Source: Candidatus Rokuibacteriota bacterium
GTDB lineage: Bacteria > Methylomirabilota > Methylomirabilia > Rokubacteriales > CSP1-6
Reading direction: 5' to 3'
Assembly: GCA_003220535.1 (NCBI GenBank)
Contig: QHSU01000054.1
Span: forward strand, 62,001-126,000
DNA: 64,000 nt
In this document: in pieces, positions 15,711 to 24,945 of the stretch
How the letters are laid out: each line of letters opens with the position of its first letter
Position numbering within the stretch: position 1 is the stretch's first letter
The notes under the pieces: generated by a model
What the model saw: only the letters and a program-made list of their open reading frames with translations
Database searches by the model: none
What the model was told of the DNA's origin: nothing
Program-made: the position numbers and the translations under genes

Positions 15711-17942
15711 TCAGGCGGTGGCGCGCTCGGCCAGGCGGCGGGCCAGCGCGGCGCGATCAGCGGCGTTGGGGGTTGGACAGGAGGCCAGGCGCGCCGCGTC
15801 TCGGTAGTACCGCTCGACCGGGAATTCGCTCGTGTAGCCGTAGCCGCCGTGAACGCGCATCGAGTCGAGCGTCACCTCGTACGCCGTCTCCGAGGCATAG
15901 ACCTTGGCCATGCCGACGCGGGCGTCGTCGACGTCGTCTCCCGCCGCGTCGTAGACGAGCAGACGCGCCGCGGCGACCTTCGTCGCCATGTCGGCGAGGG
16001 CGAGCTGGATCGCCTGGTGCTGGGCGATCGGCTTGCCGAAGGTCGTGCGCTGCTGCGAATAGCGCAGCGCGGCCTCGAACGCGGCCTGGGCCAGCCCGAT
16101 GCCCGTCGCGGCGACGCCGAGCCGCGCGACGCGCAGCGCGGCCTTCACCTGCTCGTCGCCGTGGCCGTCCGCGCCGCCGAGGAGACTCCGGGACGAGACC
16201 CGGCAGCGTTCGAAGTGAAGCGGGCACGCATCGAGGCCTCGGAGCCCGAGGGTCGCGACGGGCGGGCCGGCGCGGAACCCGGGTGCCTCGCGGCCGACGA
16301 CGAAGCACACGGCGCCGCCGGCGGCGCCCGCGGCCACGTCGGCCCGGACCAGAACCCCGGCGGCGTGCGCCCCGTGATCCACGAGGGGCGCCACGCCGTC
16401 GAGGATCCAGTCATCGCCGGCGCTGGTGGCCTCGATGCCGTCCGCGACGGCCACCGCGCCGAGGACCTCACCGCGCGTCATCGGCGCGAGGAGACGTTCG
16501 CGCTGCTCGGCGGTTCCGAAGCGGGCGACTGCCGACGCGGCGGTCAGATGCGCCACCACGATCGCGGCGAGCGTGGCCGAGCCGCGCGCCACCTCCTCGA
16601 GGATCATCGCTACCGTGCGCGCGTCGAGCCCGAGGCCGCCCCACCTTGGGTCCACGATCGCGCCGAGGATGCCGAGCTCGGCCAGCGCCGTCACGAGGGA
16701 CGCGGGATGGGCGTGGGTGGCGTCGAGCTGCGAGGCGGACGGAACCACCCGCTTGTCGACGAACTGTCGGACCGCCTGCACCAGCTGCCGGCGCTCATCG
16801 GGCTCTTTCTCGCGCGAGGTCAGCGCGCCGAGCCGCTCGCCGTACCGGTCCACGAGGTTCCGAGCGATGATCGTCCGCTGGATCTCGTTCGTCCCCTCGC
16901 CGATGATCATGAGCGGCGCGTCGCGGTAGTAGCGCTCGACGTTCAGGGCCGCGAGCGTGCCCGCGTCGCCGTGCAGCCGCACCGCCTCGACGGCGATCGC
17001 CTGCGCGGTCTCGGAGGCGAAGAGCTTCGCCATCCCCGCCTCGAGATCGCACCGCTCGCCGCCGTCCTTCATCGCTGCGGCCCAGTAGGTCAGCGCGCGG
17101 GCCGCCGAGAGCTTCGTCGCCATGTCGGCGACCACGATCGGCAGGTCGCCGCCGGTCCGTGCGAGATGGTCGAGCGTGTCGTCGAGCGCGGCCTGGGCGA
17201 CGCCGACGGCGCGCGCCGCGATGTTGATCCGTCCCGCCTCGAGCCCGCTCATCACCTGCCGGAAGCCGCGCCCTTCGACGCCGCCCACGAGGTTGCCCGC
17301 CGGGACGACGCACTCGTCGAAGACGAGCTCGGCGGTGTCCACGCCCTTGTAGCCGAGCTTGGCGACGGACTTCACCACGCGGAACCCGGGGTGCCCCTTT
17401 TCGACGATGAAGCAGGACATCCCGCGGTGGCGGGGCTCGGCCCGAAGGTCCGTGAGCGCCAGGAGCGCCAGCGTGTTCCCCTCGCGCCCGTTCGTGATGA
17501 ACATCTTGGTGCCGGTGATGACGTATTCGTCGCCGCGCCGTGTCGCGAGCGTGCGGATCGCCTGGACGTCGGTGCCGGCGTGCGGCTCGGTCAGGGCGAG
17601 CCCGCCCCGCGCCTGGCCGCACGCGAAGCGGGGAAGGAGGCGGCCCCGTTGCTCGTCGGTCCCGTGGTTCAGCACGATCAGGGCCGCCATCGTGTGGCTG
17701 TTGAGCACGCCGGCGAGCGACATCCAGCCGCGGCAGAGCTCCTCGATGACGCGCGCATACGTGGTCACGTCGAGGCCGAGGCCGCCGTAGGCCGCCGGGA
17801 CCAACGCGCCGAACAGGCCGAGCTCACGCAGGCGGGCCACGAGTGCGTGCGGGTACGCGTCGGCGTGCTCGAGTCCCGCGGCGACCGGGCGAACCTCCAC
17901 GTCCACGAACTCGCGCACGGCGGCGACGACGGGGTGGTCCAT
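15711..17942 (-). CDS. Tandem acyl-CoA dehydrogenase fusion (two ACAD domains)
   Basis: A 743-residue protein with two acyl-CoA dehydrogenase domains in a row. The first (1-370) is complete: LTEPHAGTDVQAIRT, ITGTKMFITNG, and IGEGTNEIQRTII with the family's catalytic Glu. The second (about 385-743) keeps the middle domain and helical parts (RTTFGKPIAQHQAIQLALAD, RVHGGYGYTSEFPVERYYRD) but stops at ASCPTPNAADRA instead of the GTNEIQR segment, so it lacks the usual C-terminal FAD-contact helix. A normal ACAD is about 380 residues. The second half may be structural, or use a different chemistry. The gene is divergent from the phosphatase gene with only 28 nt between starts. Confidence 0.9.
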   Translation of the reverse strand: MDHPVVAAVREFVDVEVRPVAAGLEHADAYPHALVARLRELGLFGALVPAAYGGLGLDVTTYARVIEELCRGWMSLAGVLNSHTMAALIVLNHGTDEQRGRLLPRFACGQARGGLALTEPHAGTDVQAIRTLATRRGDEYVITGTKMFITNGREGNTLALLALTDLRAEPRHRGMSCFIVEKGHPGFRVVKSVAKLGYKGVDTAELVFDECVVPAGNLVGGVEGRGFRQVMSGLEAGRINIAARAVGVAQAALDDTLDHLARTGGDLPIVVADMATKLSAARALTYWAAAMKDGGERCDLEAGMAKLFASETAQAIAVEAVRLHGDAGTLAALNVERYYRDAPLMIIGEGTNEIQRTIIARNLVDRYGERLGALTSREKEPDERRQLVQAVRQFVDKRVVPSASQLDATHAHPASLVTALAELGILGAIVDPRWGGLGLDARTVAMILEEVARGSATLAAIVVAHLTAASAVARFGTAEQRERLLAPMTRGEVLGAVAVADGIEATSAGDDWILDGVAPLVDHGAHAAGVLVRADVAAGAAGGAVCFVVGREAPGFRAGPPVATLGLRGLDACPLHFERCRVSSRSLLGGADGHGDEQVKAALRVARLGVAATGIGLAQAAFEAALRYSQQRTTFGKPIAQHQAIQLALADMATKVAAARLLVYDAAGDDVDDARVGMAKVYASETAYEVTLDSMRVHGGYGYTSEFPVERYYRDAARLASCPTPNAADRAALARRLAERATA

Positions 17943-17970
17943 GGGCGATCAGATACTACAATAGGGGCGC

Positions 17971-19602
17971 ATGCCTCTCGACGACCTGGTGCTCGGTCTG
18001 CAGCGCGCCCTCGATCGTCTGGTCCGTCGGCTCCGGCTCGGCCCGCCACCCGTGCCCGGCCGGCGTCGATTGCTGATCGTCCAGATCGACGGGCTCTCGC
18101 GCGCCGTCCTCGAGGAGGCGCTGGCCCAAGGGCAGGCGCCGTTCCTCGCGCGGCTGCTCCGCCAGCGCGGCTTTCGGATGGCGCCGATGAGCGTCGGGCT
18201 CCCGACCTCGACGCCGGCGTTCCAGATGGCCGCGATGTACGGCGTGCGGCCGGACATTCCGGGCTTCCACTACTATGACAAGCGCCGCAAGGCCGACGTG
18301 TACTTCCCGCGGGGCGGCGATGCGGCCCACGTCGAGGCGGCCCAGACGGCCGGGCGCCGGGGCATCGTGAGCGGCGGAGGCACGTACGGCTGCGTCTTCA
18401 CCGGCGGCGCCGCCAGCAACCTGCTGACCTTCGCGATGATCAAGCGACCCACCGGAGCGGGCTTGCTCCGCGCGGTCTCCAAGGCGGTCGTGCTCGCGTG
18501 GGTGGTGGTGAAGGGTACCCTGGCGTCCCTGATCGAGCTCGGCCGGGCGGCGCTCAGGGTGGTCGCCGATCCGTTGTCCGTCTCGACCGGCGGCTGGAAA
18601 TGGCTCGCGATCAAGCTCGGGATCTCGCTCTGGCTGCGCGAGCTGTTCACGCTCGCGGTCGCGCACGACCTCTACGCCGGTGTGCCGGCCGTCTACGTCA
18701 ACTATCTCGACTACGACGTCGCCGCCCACGTGTGGGGCCCGCGCCACCGACACGCGCTGCGCGCGCTCCGTCGCGTCGACGCGTCGATCCGCCGCCTGTG
18801 GCGGGTCCTGCGGCGCGTGCCGGAGCATCGCTACGATCTCTATGTGCTGTCGGATCACGGGCAGGCCGCGTGCATCCCGTACCCCCGACTGTCCGGCGGC
18901 AAGCCGATCGAGCGGGTGCTCTTCGACGATTTCTTCGATCCGACCGGGACTGGTGAGACGGTGGCGCCGCAGCACGCAGCGGGCCGGCTCGCCGGCGGCC
19001 TCCTGGCGTATCGCGCTCAGCGCTGCCCCGGCTTCTTCCAGCGGTTCGTGAACTACCTCGAGCACGACTTTCCCTGGGTCCTCGGAGGCACGCGCGAGGT
19101 GCGCGAGCAGGCCGGCATCCGCGTCGTCTCGGCTGGAGCCAACGCGTTCGTCTACTTCGTCGAGTCGCCCGAGCCGTTGACGCTCGAGCAGATCGAAAAA
19201 CGGTTCCCGGAGCTGGCGACGCGGATCTCCAGCGCCCGCGGCATCGGCACCGTCCTCGTACGCTCCGCGTCGGGTCCGCTCTGCTTCTGGCGGGGCCGGC
19301 GGTACGGTCTCGACGAGCTCCACGCGGGGCCCTTCGCCGGACGGCCCGACATCGGCCGGGTCGTGGAGGGGATCCGCGACCTCATGGCGATGCCGTCGGC
19401 GGGCGACCTCGTGATCTACGGGATCGACGCGCCGCAGGGCAACGTGTCGTTCATCCCCGAGGCCGGCGCCCACGCCGGCGCCTCCCCCGACGAGCTGCAG
19501 ACGTTCCTGATCTACCCGGCGGGCGTCGTCGTCCCGTCGCCGATCACGCACCCGATCGAGCTCTATCCTCACTTCGTGCGCTATCAGACGGAGGCGGCGT
19601 GA
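17971..19602 (+). CDS. Alkaline phosphatase-superfamily phosphodiesterase
   Basis: A 543-residue protein of the type I phosphodiesterase/sulfatase superfamily. Metal and nucleophile features are visible: QIDGLS (D40), a Ser/Thr nucleophile stretch GLPTSTPAFQ (77-86), VNYLDYDVAAHVWGPRH and YVLSDHGQAA. A hydrophobic stretch around 165-190 (AVVLAWVVVKGTLASLIEL) could associate with the membrane. It should cleave a phosphate or phosphonate ester of unknown identity. The ATG at 17971 follows AGGGG; a TACAAT -10-like sequence lies just upstream. Its stop overlaps the GTG start of the EEP gene, so the two probably act together on phospholipids or phosphodiesters. Confidence 0.87.
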   Translation: MPLDDLVLGLQRALDRLVRRLRLGPPPVPGRRRLLIVQIDGLSRAVLEEALAQGQAPFLARLLRQRGFRMAPMSVGLPTSTPAFQMAAMYGVRPDIPGFHYYDKRRKADVYFPRGGDAAHVEAAQTAGRRGIVSGGGTYGCVFTGGAASNLLTFAMIKRPTGAGLLRAVSKAVVLAWVVVKGTLASLIELGRAALRVVADPLSVSTGGWKWLAIKLGISLWLRELFTLAVAHDLYAGVPAVYVNYLDYDVAAHVWGPRHRHALRALRRVDASIRRLWRVLRRVPEHRYDLYVLSDHGQAACIPYPRLSGGKPIERVLFDDFFDPTGTGETVAPQHAAGRLAGGLLAYRAQRCPGFFQRFVNYLEHDFPWVLGGTREVREQAGIRVVSAGANAFVYFVESPEPLTLEQIEKRFPELATRISSARGIGTVLVRSASGPLCFWRGRRYGLDELHAGPFAGRPDIGRVVEGIRDLMAMPSAGDLVIYGIDAPQGNVSFIPEAGAHAGASPDELQTFLIYPAGVVVPSPITHPIELYPHFVRYQTEAA

Positions 19603-20360
19603 GACACCTCACCGTGGTCAGCTACAACATCCACCGCGGGGTCGGCCTCGACCGCCGACGCGACCTCGACCGCATCGCCGAGGTCATCGCCGAGCTGTCA
19701 CCCGACGTCGTCGGCCTGCAAGAGGTGATCCGCGAAGAGGGGGTGCCCCACGCCGATCAGGCCGCCTACCTCGCGTCGCGGCTGGCCATGGCGGAGGTCG
19801 TCATGGGCGAGACCCGGCCGCACGGAGCGGGGACTTACGGCAACGTCGTCCTCAGCCGCGTCCCCGTCCTGGGAGCGGGCCGGTGTGACCTGAGCCGTGG
19901 CGCGCGCGAGCCGCGGGGTTGCTTGCGGGTGGACCTCGACATCGACGGCTTGCCGCTCCACGTGTTCAACTGCCACTTCGGCCTGGCCCTGCGCGAGCGG
20001 CGCGAGCAGCTCCAGCTGCTCGGCGTCTTCATCCGGGCCTCCGAGCGCCTCGCCGGGCCGCGCGTGCTCCTGGGAGACTTCAACGAATGGCACCGCGGCC
20101 CGGTGACGCGCGGGCTCCGGCGCGAGTTCTCGTCCCCGATGCGGCGGCGGCGGACTCACCCGGCGATGTTTCCGCTCTTCGCGCTGGACCGCATCTACTG
20201 GGACGCCGAGCTCGAGGGCGAGGAGTTCAGCGTGCACCGGAGCCGACTGGCGCGCGTCGCCTCCGACCACCTGCCGGTCGTGGCGCGCCTGCGCGTACGC
20301 CACGGCCCGCCGCGTCTGGCGCCCTACGTGGTCGGCGACGCGCTCCCACCCGCGGAGTAG
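19599..20360 (+). CDS. Endonuclease/exonuclease/phosphatase (EEP) family protein
   Basis: A 253-residue EEP-fold hydrolase. Motifs run in the expected order: VVSYNIHRGVGLDRRRD, DVVGLQEV (metal Glu), FNCHFGL, LLGDFNEWHRGP and the C-terminal ASDHLPVVA. The family contains phosphatases, sphingomyelinase-like phosphodiesterases and nucleases; the FNCHF and GDFNEW form is typical of those fused or linked to membrane phospholipid enzymes. The GTG start overlaps the TGA of the phosphodiesterase gene (GTGA), a clear sign of translational coupling. Confidence 0.9.
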   Translation: MRHLTVVSYNIHRGVGLDRRRDLDRIAEVIAELSPDVVGLQEVIREEGVPHADQAAYLASRLAMAEVVMGETRPHGAGTYGNVVLSRVPVLGAGRCDLSRGAREPRGCLRVDLDIDGLPLHVFNCHFGLALRERREQLQLLGVFIRASERLAGPRVLLGDFNEWHRGPVTRGLRREFSSPMRRRRTHPAMFPLFALDRIYWDAELEGEEFSVHRSRLARVASDHLPVVARLRVRHGPPRLAPYVVGDALPPAE

Positions 20361-20380
20361 GCGAGGCGAATCGAGGAGCC

Positions 20381-21604
20381 TCAGGCACGCCCTGCCAGGT
20401 CGAGCGCCGCCAGCAGCAAGGTGTGTGCGCCGTACTCGATGTCGGCGATCGGCGTGAACTCCTCCTCGCAGTGGCTCCGGCCCTCGCGCGACGGCACGAA
20501 GACCATACCGGCCGGCCCGATCGCGGCCATGTACTGGGCGTCGTGGCCCGCCCCCGAGCGGATGCGGCGGTAGCGCGCGCCGGCGGCCCGCGCGGCCCGC
20601 TCGACGGTGTCGACGACGTCGCGGTCGAACGGTGTGTACGGGACCCGCCAGTAGTGCTCGAGCTCGTACCGCACGCCCTCCTGCTCGCAGGCCTCGCGAA
20701 CGATCGACTCCAGCCTGGCTCGTGCCCGGTCGAGCGTCGCGTCGAGAGGATCGCGCATGTCGATCGAGAGCGTCACCCGGCCGGGAATCGCGTTGACGAT
20801 GTTCGGCGCCACGACGAGATTGCCGACCGTCGTGACCAGGTCGCCCCCGATCTCGCGGGCGATCTGACGGACGCCGCCGATCACCTCGGCGGCGGCGACG
20901 AGGGCGTCGCGGCGGATGCGCATCGGCGTCGGCCCGGCATGATCCTGGACGCCGTGGATCGTGAGACGCGACCAGGCGATGGCCACGATGCCTTCGACCA
21001 CGCCTACCGAGAGCCCTTCTTCCTCCAGGAAGGGTCCCTGCTCGATGTGGAGCTCGAGGTAGGCGCGGAACGGCCGCGCGACGCAGGGCTCGGCGCCCAG
21101 ATAGCCGATCCGCTCGAGCTCGTCGACGAGACGGATCCCATCCTTGTCCCGGGCGTTATAAGCGTCCTCGAGCGCGATCTTGCCCGCCATGACCCCGCTG
21201 GCGATCATCGCCGGCTGGAAGCGCGCGCCCTCCTCGTTGGTGAAGATCGCCAGGGTGACGGGATGACGCGTCCGGATCTTCTGGTCGTCGAGCGCCCGGA
21301 TCACCTCGAGTCCGCAGAGGACACCGAGCTGTCCGTCGTAGCGGCCGCCGGTCGGCACCGAGTCCACGTGGGAGCCCATCATCACGGGTGGGAGCGGTGC
21401 TGCGCCGGCACGCTCGCCGAAGATGTTGCCCATCTGATCGACCGTCACCGAGAGCCCCGCTTCACGCATCCGCGCGACCATCCAGTCGCGGCCACGCTTG
21501 TCTTCGTCGGTGAGCGCCAGGCGGGTCAGCCCTCCGCGCGGCGTCTGCCCGATCCTTCCCAGCTCCTCGATCGACAGCTCCAGGCGCTTCTTGTCGATCC
21601 TCAT
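20381..21604 (-). CDS. M20 family Zn-dependent amidohydrolase (allantoate/N-carbamoyl-L-amino acid hydrolase type)
   Basis: A 407-residue M20 peptidase-family amidase. Metal ligands are visible at H79 and D90 in GSHVDSVPTGGRYDG and E125 in FTNEEGARF, with a further His in LELHIEQGP and the C-terminal HCEEEFTP. This set marks the N-carbamoyl-L-amino acid hydrolase/allantoate amidohydrolase branch, which removes ammonia and CO2 from carbamoyl-amino acids or ureides. It precedes a full Liv transporter on the same strand, separated by only 22 nt from livF, which suggests import and use of an amino acid-like compound or ureide. Confidence 0.9.
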   Translation of the reverse strand: MRIDKKRLELSIEELGRIGQTPRGGLTRLALTDEDKRGRDWMVARMREAGLSVTVDQMGNIFGERAGAAPLPPVMMGSHVDSVPTGGRYDGQLGVLCGLEVIRALDDQKIRTRHPVTLAIFTNEEGARFQPAMIASGVMAGKIALEDAYNARDKDGIRLVDELERIGYLGAEPCVARPFRAYLELHIEQGPFLEEEGLSVGVVEGIVAIAWSRLTIHGVQDHAGPTPMRIRRDALVAAAEVIGGVRQIAREIGGDLVTTVGNLVVAPNIVNAIPGRVTLSIDMRDPLDATLDRARARLESIVREACEQEGVRYELEHYWRVPYTPFDRDVVDTVERAARAAGARYRRIRSGAGHDAQYMAAIGPAGMVFVPSREGRSHCEEEFTPIADIEYGAHTLLLAALDLAGRA

Positions 21605-21626
21605 CCTCTCCCTCCGGGAGTGACCG

Positions 21627-22331
21627 CTAAAGGCCTAAATAGGCGCGCTTGAGGCGCTCGTCACCGAGCAGGTCGCGTGCGGGGCCTTCGAGTACCAGCC
21701 GTCCGCTCTCCAGCACGCAGGCGCGGTGGGCCAGCGTGAGGGCCTGGCGGACGTTCTGCTCGACCAGCAGCACGGTGACACCCTGGCCGTTGATCGTGCG
21801 GACCGTCTCGAAGATCTTCGCGACGAGCACGGGCGCCAGGCCGAGCGTGGGCTCGTCCAGCATCAACACCCGCGGCCGCGCCATGAGGGCCCGGCCGATC
21901 GCGCACATCTGCTGCTCGCCGCCCGACAGCGATCCCGCGAGCTGCGTGCGGCGCTCGGCCAGCACGGGAAAGAGGGCGTACACGTGGGCGATCGTACGCT
22001 CGCGCTCGATGCGGGCCCGACCGCTGTGGGCCCCGAGCGCAAGGTTCTCGCCGACCGTCATGAACGGAAAGAGGCGGCGCCCTTCGGGCACCTGGACGAT
22101 GCCGCGGTTGACGCGGGCGTGGGCGGGGATGGCCGTGAGGTCGTCGTCGCCCAGCATCACGCGGCCGCGTCGAGGGGTCACCAGGCCGGAGATCACCCGG
22201 AGCGTGGTGGACTTGCCGGCGGCGTTGGCGCCGACCAGCGCGACGATCTCGTTCTCGCGCACCTCGAAGGAGACGTCGCCGAGCGCCTGTAGATCGCCGT
22301 AGAAGGCATCGATTCCCTCAAGCCTGAGCAA
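21627..22331 (-). CDS. livF: Branched-chain amino acid ABC transporter, ATP-binding protein LivF
   Basis: A 234-residue ABC ATPase of the LivF type: Walker A GANAAGKST (34-42), the ABC signature LSGGEQQM, Walker B LMLDEPTLGLAP and a C-terminal LLGDERLKRAYLGL that is typical of LivF. It pairs with LivG to power uptake by LivH/LivM. Its start overlaps the LivG coding end by 14 nt. It is the last gene of the transporter unit and is followed by the M20 hydrolase. Confidence 0.95.
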   Translation of the reverse strand: MLRLEGIDAFYGDLQALGDVSFEVRENEIVALVGANAAGKSTTLRVISGLVTPRRGRVMLGDDDLTAIPAHARVNRGIVQVPEGRRLFPFMTVGENLALGAHSGRARIERERTIAHVYALFPVLAERRTQLAGSLSGGEQQMCAIGRALMARPRVLMLDEPTLGLAPVLVAKIFETVRTINGQGVTVLLVEQNVRQALTLAHRACVLESGRLVLEGPARDLLGDERLKRAYLGL

Positions 22332-23061
22332 GCACGAACTCCTCGCCGAGGTACGCGTCCACGACGCGCCGGTCCTGCCCGATCGCCGCCGGGGGCCCCT
22401 CGGCGATGGTCTCGCCGTGGTGGAGCACGACGATTCGCCGGGCCAGACGCATCATCGCCGCCATGATGTGCTCGATCACGATCACGGTGAGGCCCTCGGC
22501 GTGCAGGCGCCGGATCAGCTCGACCATCGCGGCGAGCTCCGTGGGGTTGAGTCCCGACATCACCTCGTCGAGCAGGAGGAGCCGGGGGCCCGTGGCCAGG
22601 GCGCGGGCCACCTCGAGCCGCTTGCGCAAGCCGATGGGCAGCGCGCGCGCGCGCGTGTCGGCGTGCGCGCCGAGCCCGCACGTCTCGACGACGCGCTGGG
22701 CCTCCACCCGCGCGGCGCGGACCGAGGCAAGCCGCGTGAGCGCACCGATCATGACGTTGTCGGTGACGGAGAGATTCCCGAACGGCTTCACCAGCTGGAA
22801 GGTGCGCGTCAGGCCGAGCCGGCAGATCGCGTGAGGCGGCTGACCGGTCACGTCGTGGCCGTGGAAGACCACGCGTCCACCTTCGGGCCGGTAATAGCCG
22901 GAGATCACGTTGAAGAGCGTCGTCTTGCCGGCGCCGTTGGGCCCGATGATCCCGAGGAGCTCGCCGGCCGGAACCGTGAAGCTCACGTCGGCCACGGCGG
23001 TGAGCCCGCCGAAGCGCTTCGTCACGCGCTCGAGTGCCAGGATCGTCGCACCCTCGCTCAC
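22318..23061 (-). CDS. livG: Branched-chain amino acid ABC transporter, ATP-binding protein LivG
   Basis: A 247-residue LivG ATPase: Walker A GPNGAGKTT (40-48), FNVISGYYRPEGG, the LivG-specific RTFQLVKPFGNLSV, a slightly atypical signature (ALPIGLRKRLEVARAL in place of LSGGQ) and Walker B LLLLDEVMSGLNPTE. The GTG start at 23061 overlaps the stop of LivM (GTGA). It would form the ATPase heterodimer with LivF. Confidence 0.94.
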   Translation of the reverse strand: MSEGATILALERVTKRFGGLTAVADVSFTVPAGELLGIIGPNGAGKTTLFNVISGYYRPEGGRVVFHGHDVTGQPPHAICRLGLTRTFQLVKPFGNLSVTDNVMIGALTRLASVRAARVEAQRVVETCGLGAHADTRARALPIGLRKRLEVARALATGPRLLLLDEVMSGLNPTELAAMVELIRRLHAEGLTVIVIEHIMAAMMRLARRIVVLHHGETIAEGPPAAIGQDRRVVDAYLGEEFVLAQA

Positions 23062-24029
23062 GCGTGGGCTCTCCGCGTGCGAAGCCGCGCCGCGATGCCT
23101 GCGAGGCCGTCGGGCACGAAGCGGACGACGAGGATCAGGGCGGTGCCGTAGATGATCAGGTAGATGCCGGCGAAGCCGGTCTTCACGCCCGAGAACGTCG
23201 CGCGCAAGTAGGTCTCCAGTGACGTGATCAGGATCGAGCCGAGGTAGGGCCCGAGCGCTGTGCCCATACCGCCGATGATGGCGTTGAGGGCGAAGCGGAC
23301 GGAGAGATCGACGGAGAAGACGTACGTCGGATCGACGAAGCCGATGTACTGCGCCCAGAGGGAGCCGCAGATGGAGGTGAGGGCCGCGCTCAGCGTCACC
23401 GCGAAGACCTTGAGTCGGCGGGTGGGGATCCCGAGCGCCTCCGCCGCGTCCTCGTCCTCCCGGACTCCGGCCAGCTGGTAGCCCACCCGCGACCGCTCCA
23501 GATAGACCTCGACGGCGTAGCAGAGGAGGGCCGCTGCCAGCGCCATGTACACCCAGCCCGCATGGCCGAGGCCCAGCGTCGCGAAGCCCGGACGGAAGGG
23601 AACGGGGATACCCTCGCCGCCGGCCGTGAAGCCGCGCCAGCGGCTGACGCCGATGAGCAGCACCTGGGAGAACGCGATGGTGGACAGCGCGAAGTACGGC
23701 CCCTTGAGCCGGTTGGACAGAAAGCCGATGACGAACCCCGCCCCGATCGAGATCACGACGCCGACGAGCATCCCGAGCCACGGGCCCCGGCCGAATCGCG
23801 TCACCATCAGCGCCGCCGCGTAGGCGCCGATGCCGAAGAACGAGGCGTGCCCGATCGAGACCTGGCCGGCGTAGCCACCCGCGACGTTCCAGGCGGCGGA
23901 GAGCGCGCCCCACAGGAGAATCAGCACGAGGCTGTCGAGGAAGTAGGCGTCGCGGACGACCAGCGGCGTGACGGCGGCCAGCCCGAAGACGACGAGCGCA
24001 CCGCCGCGGGAGCGCAGGAGGGAGTCCAT
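23058..24029 (-). CDS. livM: Branched-chain amino acid ABC transporter permease LivM
   Basis: A 323-residue integral membrane permease of the LivM type, with LWGALSAAWNVAGGYAGQVS, GHASFFGIGAYAAAL and the GIPTRRLKVFAVTLSAAL region that contacts the ATPase. It forms the channel with LivH. The ATG at 24029 lies 2 nt before the LivH stop at 24031, and its own stop overlaps the LivG start, so it is tightly packed in the operon. Confidence 0.93.
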   Translation of the reverse strand: MDSLLRSRGGALVVFGLAAVTPLVVRDAYFLDSLVLILLWGALSAAWNVAGGYAGQVSIGHASFFGIGAYAAALMVTRFGRGPWLGMLVGVVISIGAGFVIGFLSNRLKGPYFALSTIAFSQVLLIGVSRWRGFTAGGEGIPVPFRPGFATLGLGHAGWVYMALAAALLCYAVEVYLERSRVGYQLAGVREDEDAAEALGIPTRRLKVFAVTLSAALTSICGSLWAQYIGFVDPTYVFSVDLSVRFALNAIIGGMGTALGPYLGSILITSLETYLRATFSGVKTGFAGIYLIIYGTALILVVRFVPDGLAGIAARLRTRRAHA

Positions 24030-24030
24030 C

Positions 24031-24945
24031 CTAGACGCCGAGGGTCTCGGCGCCGCGTTGACCGAAGAGACCGGCCGGGCGGAAGACGAGGACCAGGATG
24101 AAGAGGAGGAAGTAGAAGATCTCTTTCCAGGCCGCCCCGAACAGATACGAGCCCGCCACCTCCACGGCCGCCACGATGAGGCTGCCGAGCATCGCCCCCA
24201 GCATGTCGCCGAGGCCGCCCAGGACAACGACCACGTAGGAGAGCAGCACGAACTGGAGCCCCGCGGTCGGGTAGACTGAGTAGAGGGGCGCGACCAGCAC
24301 TCCCGCCGAGCCGACGGCGGCGATGCCGATGGCGAAGCTGAGGCGGTACACCCGATCCGTGTCGATCCCCATCAAGGTCGCGGCGTCGCGGTCCTGGGCG
24401 GTGGCGCGCATCACGCGGCCGGCGTGTGTCCACCGCATGAAGGCCACGAGTGCGGCGGTCAGCGCCACCGCGATCAGGAACGCGACCACCTGCGTCAGGT
24501 TGAAGATGGTGCCGCCCGCCCGGAGCACGGTCGAGAGGTGCCAGGGGCGGACGAACCGGAAGTCGCCGGACCACGCCACCAGCGCCACGTTCTGGAGCAC
24601 CGTCGAGAGCCCCACCGTGGTGAAGATCTGGACGTTGTGCGACGCGTGGATCACCCCGCGCATGACCAGGGCGTAGGTTACGAGACCCACGACGAAGAAG
24701 ACGGGGATCGAGACGAAGAGGACGAAGTAGGGGTCGAGCGCCCAGAGCGAGAACGCCCAGAAGGCGAGGTACATGCCGAGCATCAGGAACTCGCCGTGGG
24801 CGAAGTTGACCACGCGCATGATGCCGAAGATCAGGGTGAGGCCCACCGAGACCAGCGCATAGATCCCCCCGAGGAGGACCGTCGCGACCGCGAGCTGAGC
24901 GAGAACGTCTATTTGCGCTGGTCCCAGGGGCCGAGCGGGATCCAT
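24031..24945 (-). CDS. livH: Branched-chain amino acid ABC transporter permease LivH
   Basis: A 304-residue LivH permease: LLGGIYALVSVGLTLIFGIM, RVVNFAHGEFLMLGMY, GLSTVLQNVALV and the C-terminal ILVLVFRPAGLFGQRGAE. The ATG at 24945 lies inside the 3' end of the binding protein gene (37-nt overlap) and has no clear Shine-Dalgarno, so coupled translation is likely. It forms the membrane pore with LivM. Confidence 0.93.
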   Translation of the reverse strand: MDPARPLGPAQIDVLAQLAVATVLLGGIYALVSVGLTLIFGIMRVVNFAHGEFLMLGMYLAFWAFSLWALDPYFVLFVSIPVFFVVGLVTYALVMRGVIHASHNVQIFTTVGLSTVLQNVALVAWSGDFRFVRPWHLSTVLRAGGTIFNLTQVVAFLIAVALTAALVAFMRWTHAGRVMRATAQDRDAATLMGIDTDRVYRLSFAIGIAAVGSAGVLVAPLYSVYPTAGLQFVLLSYVVVVLGGLGDMLGAMLGSLIVAAVEVAGSYLFGAAWKEIFYFLLFILVLVFRPAGLFGQRGAETLGV

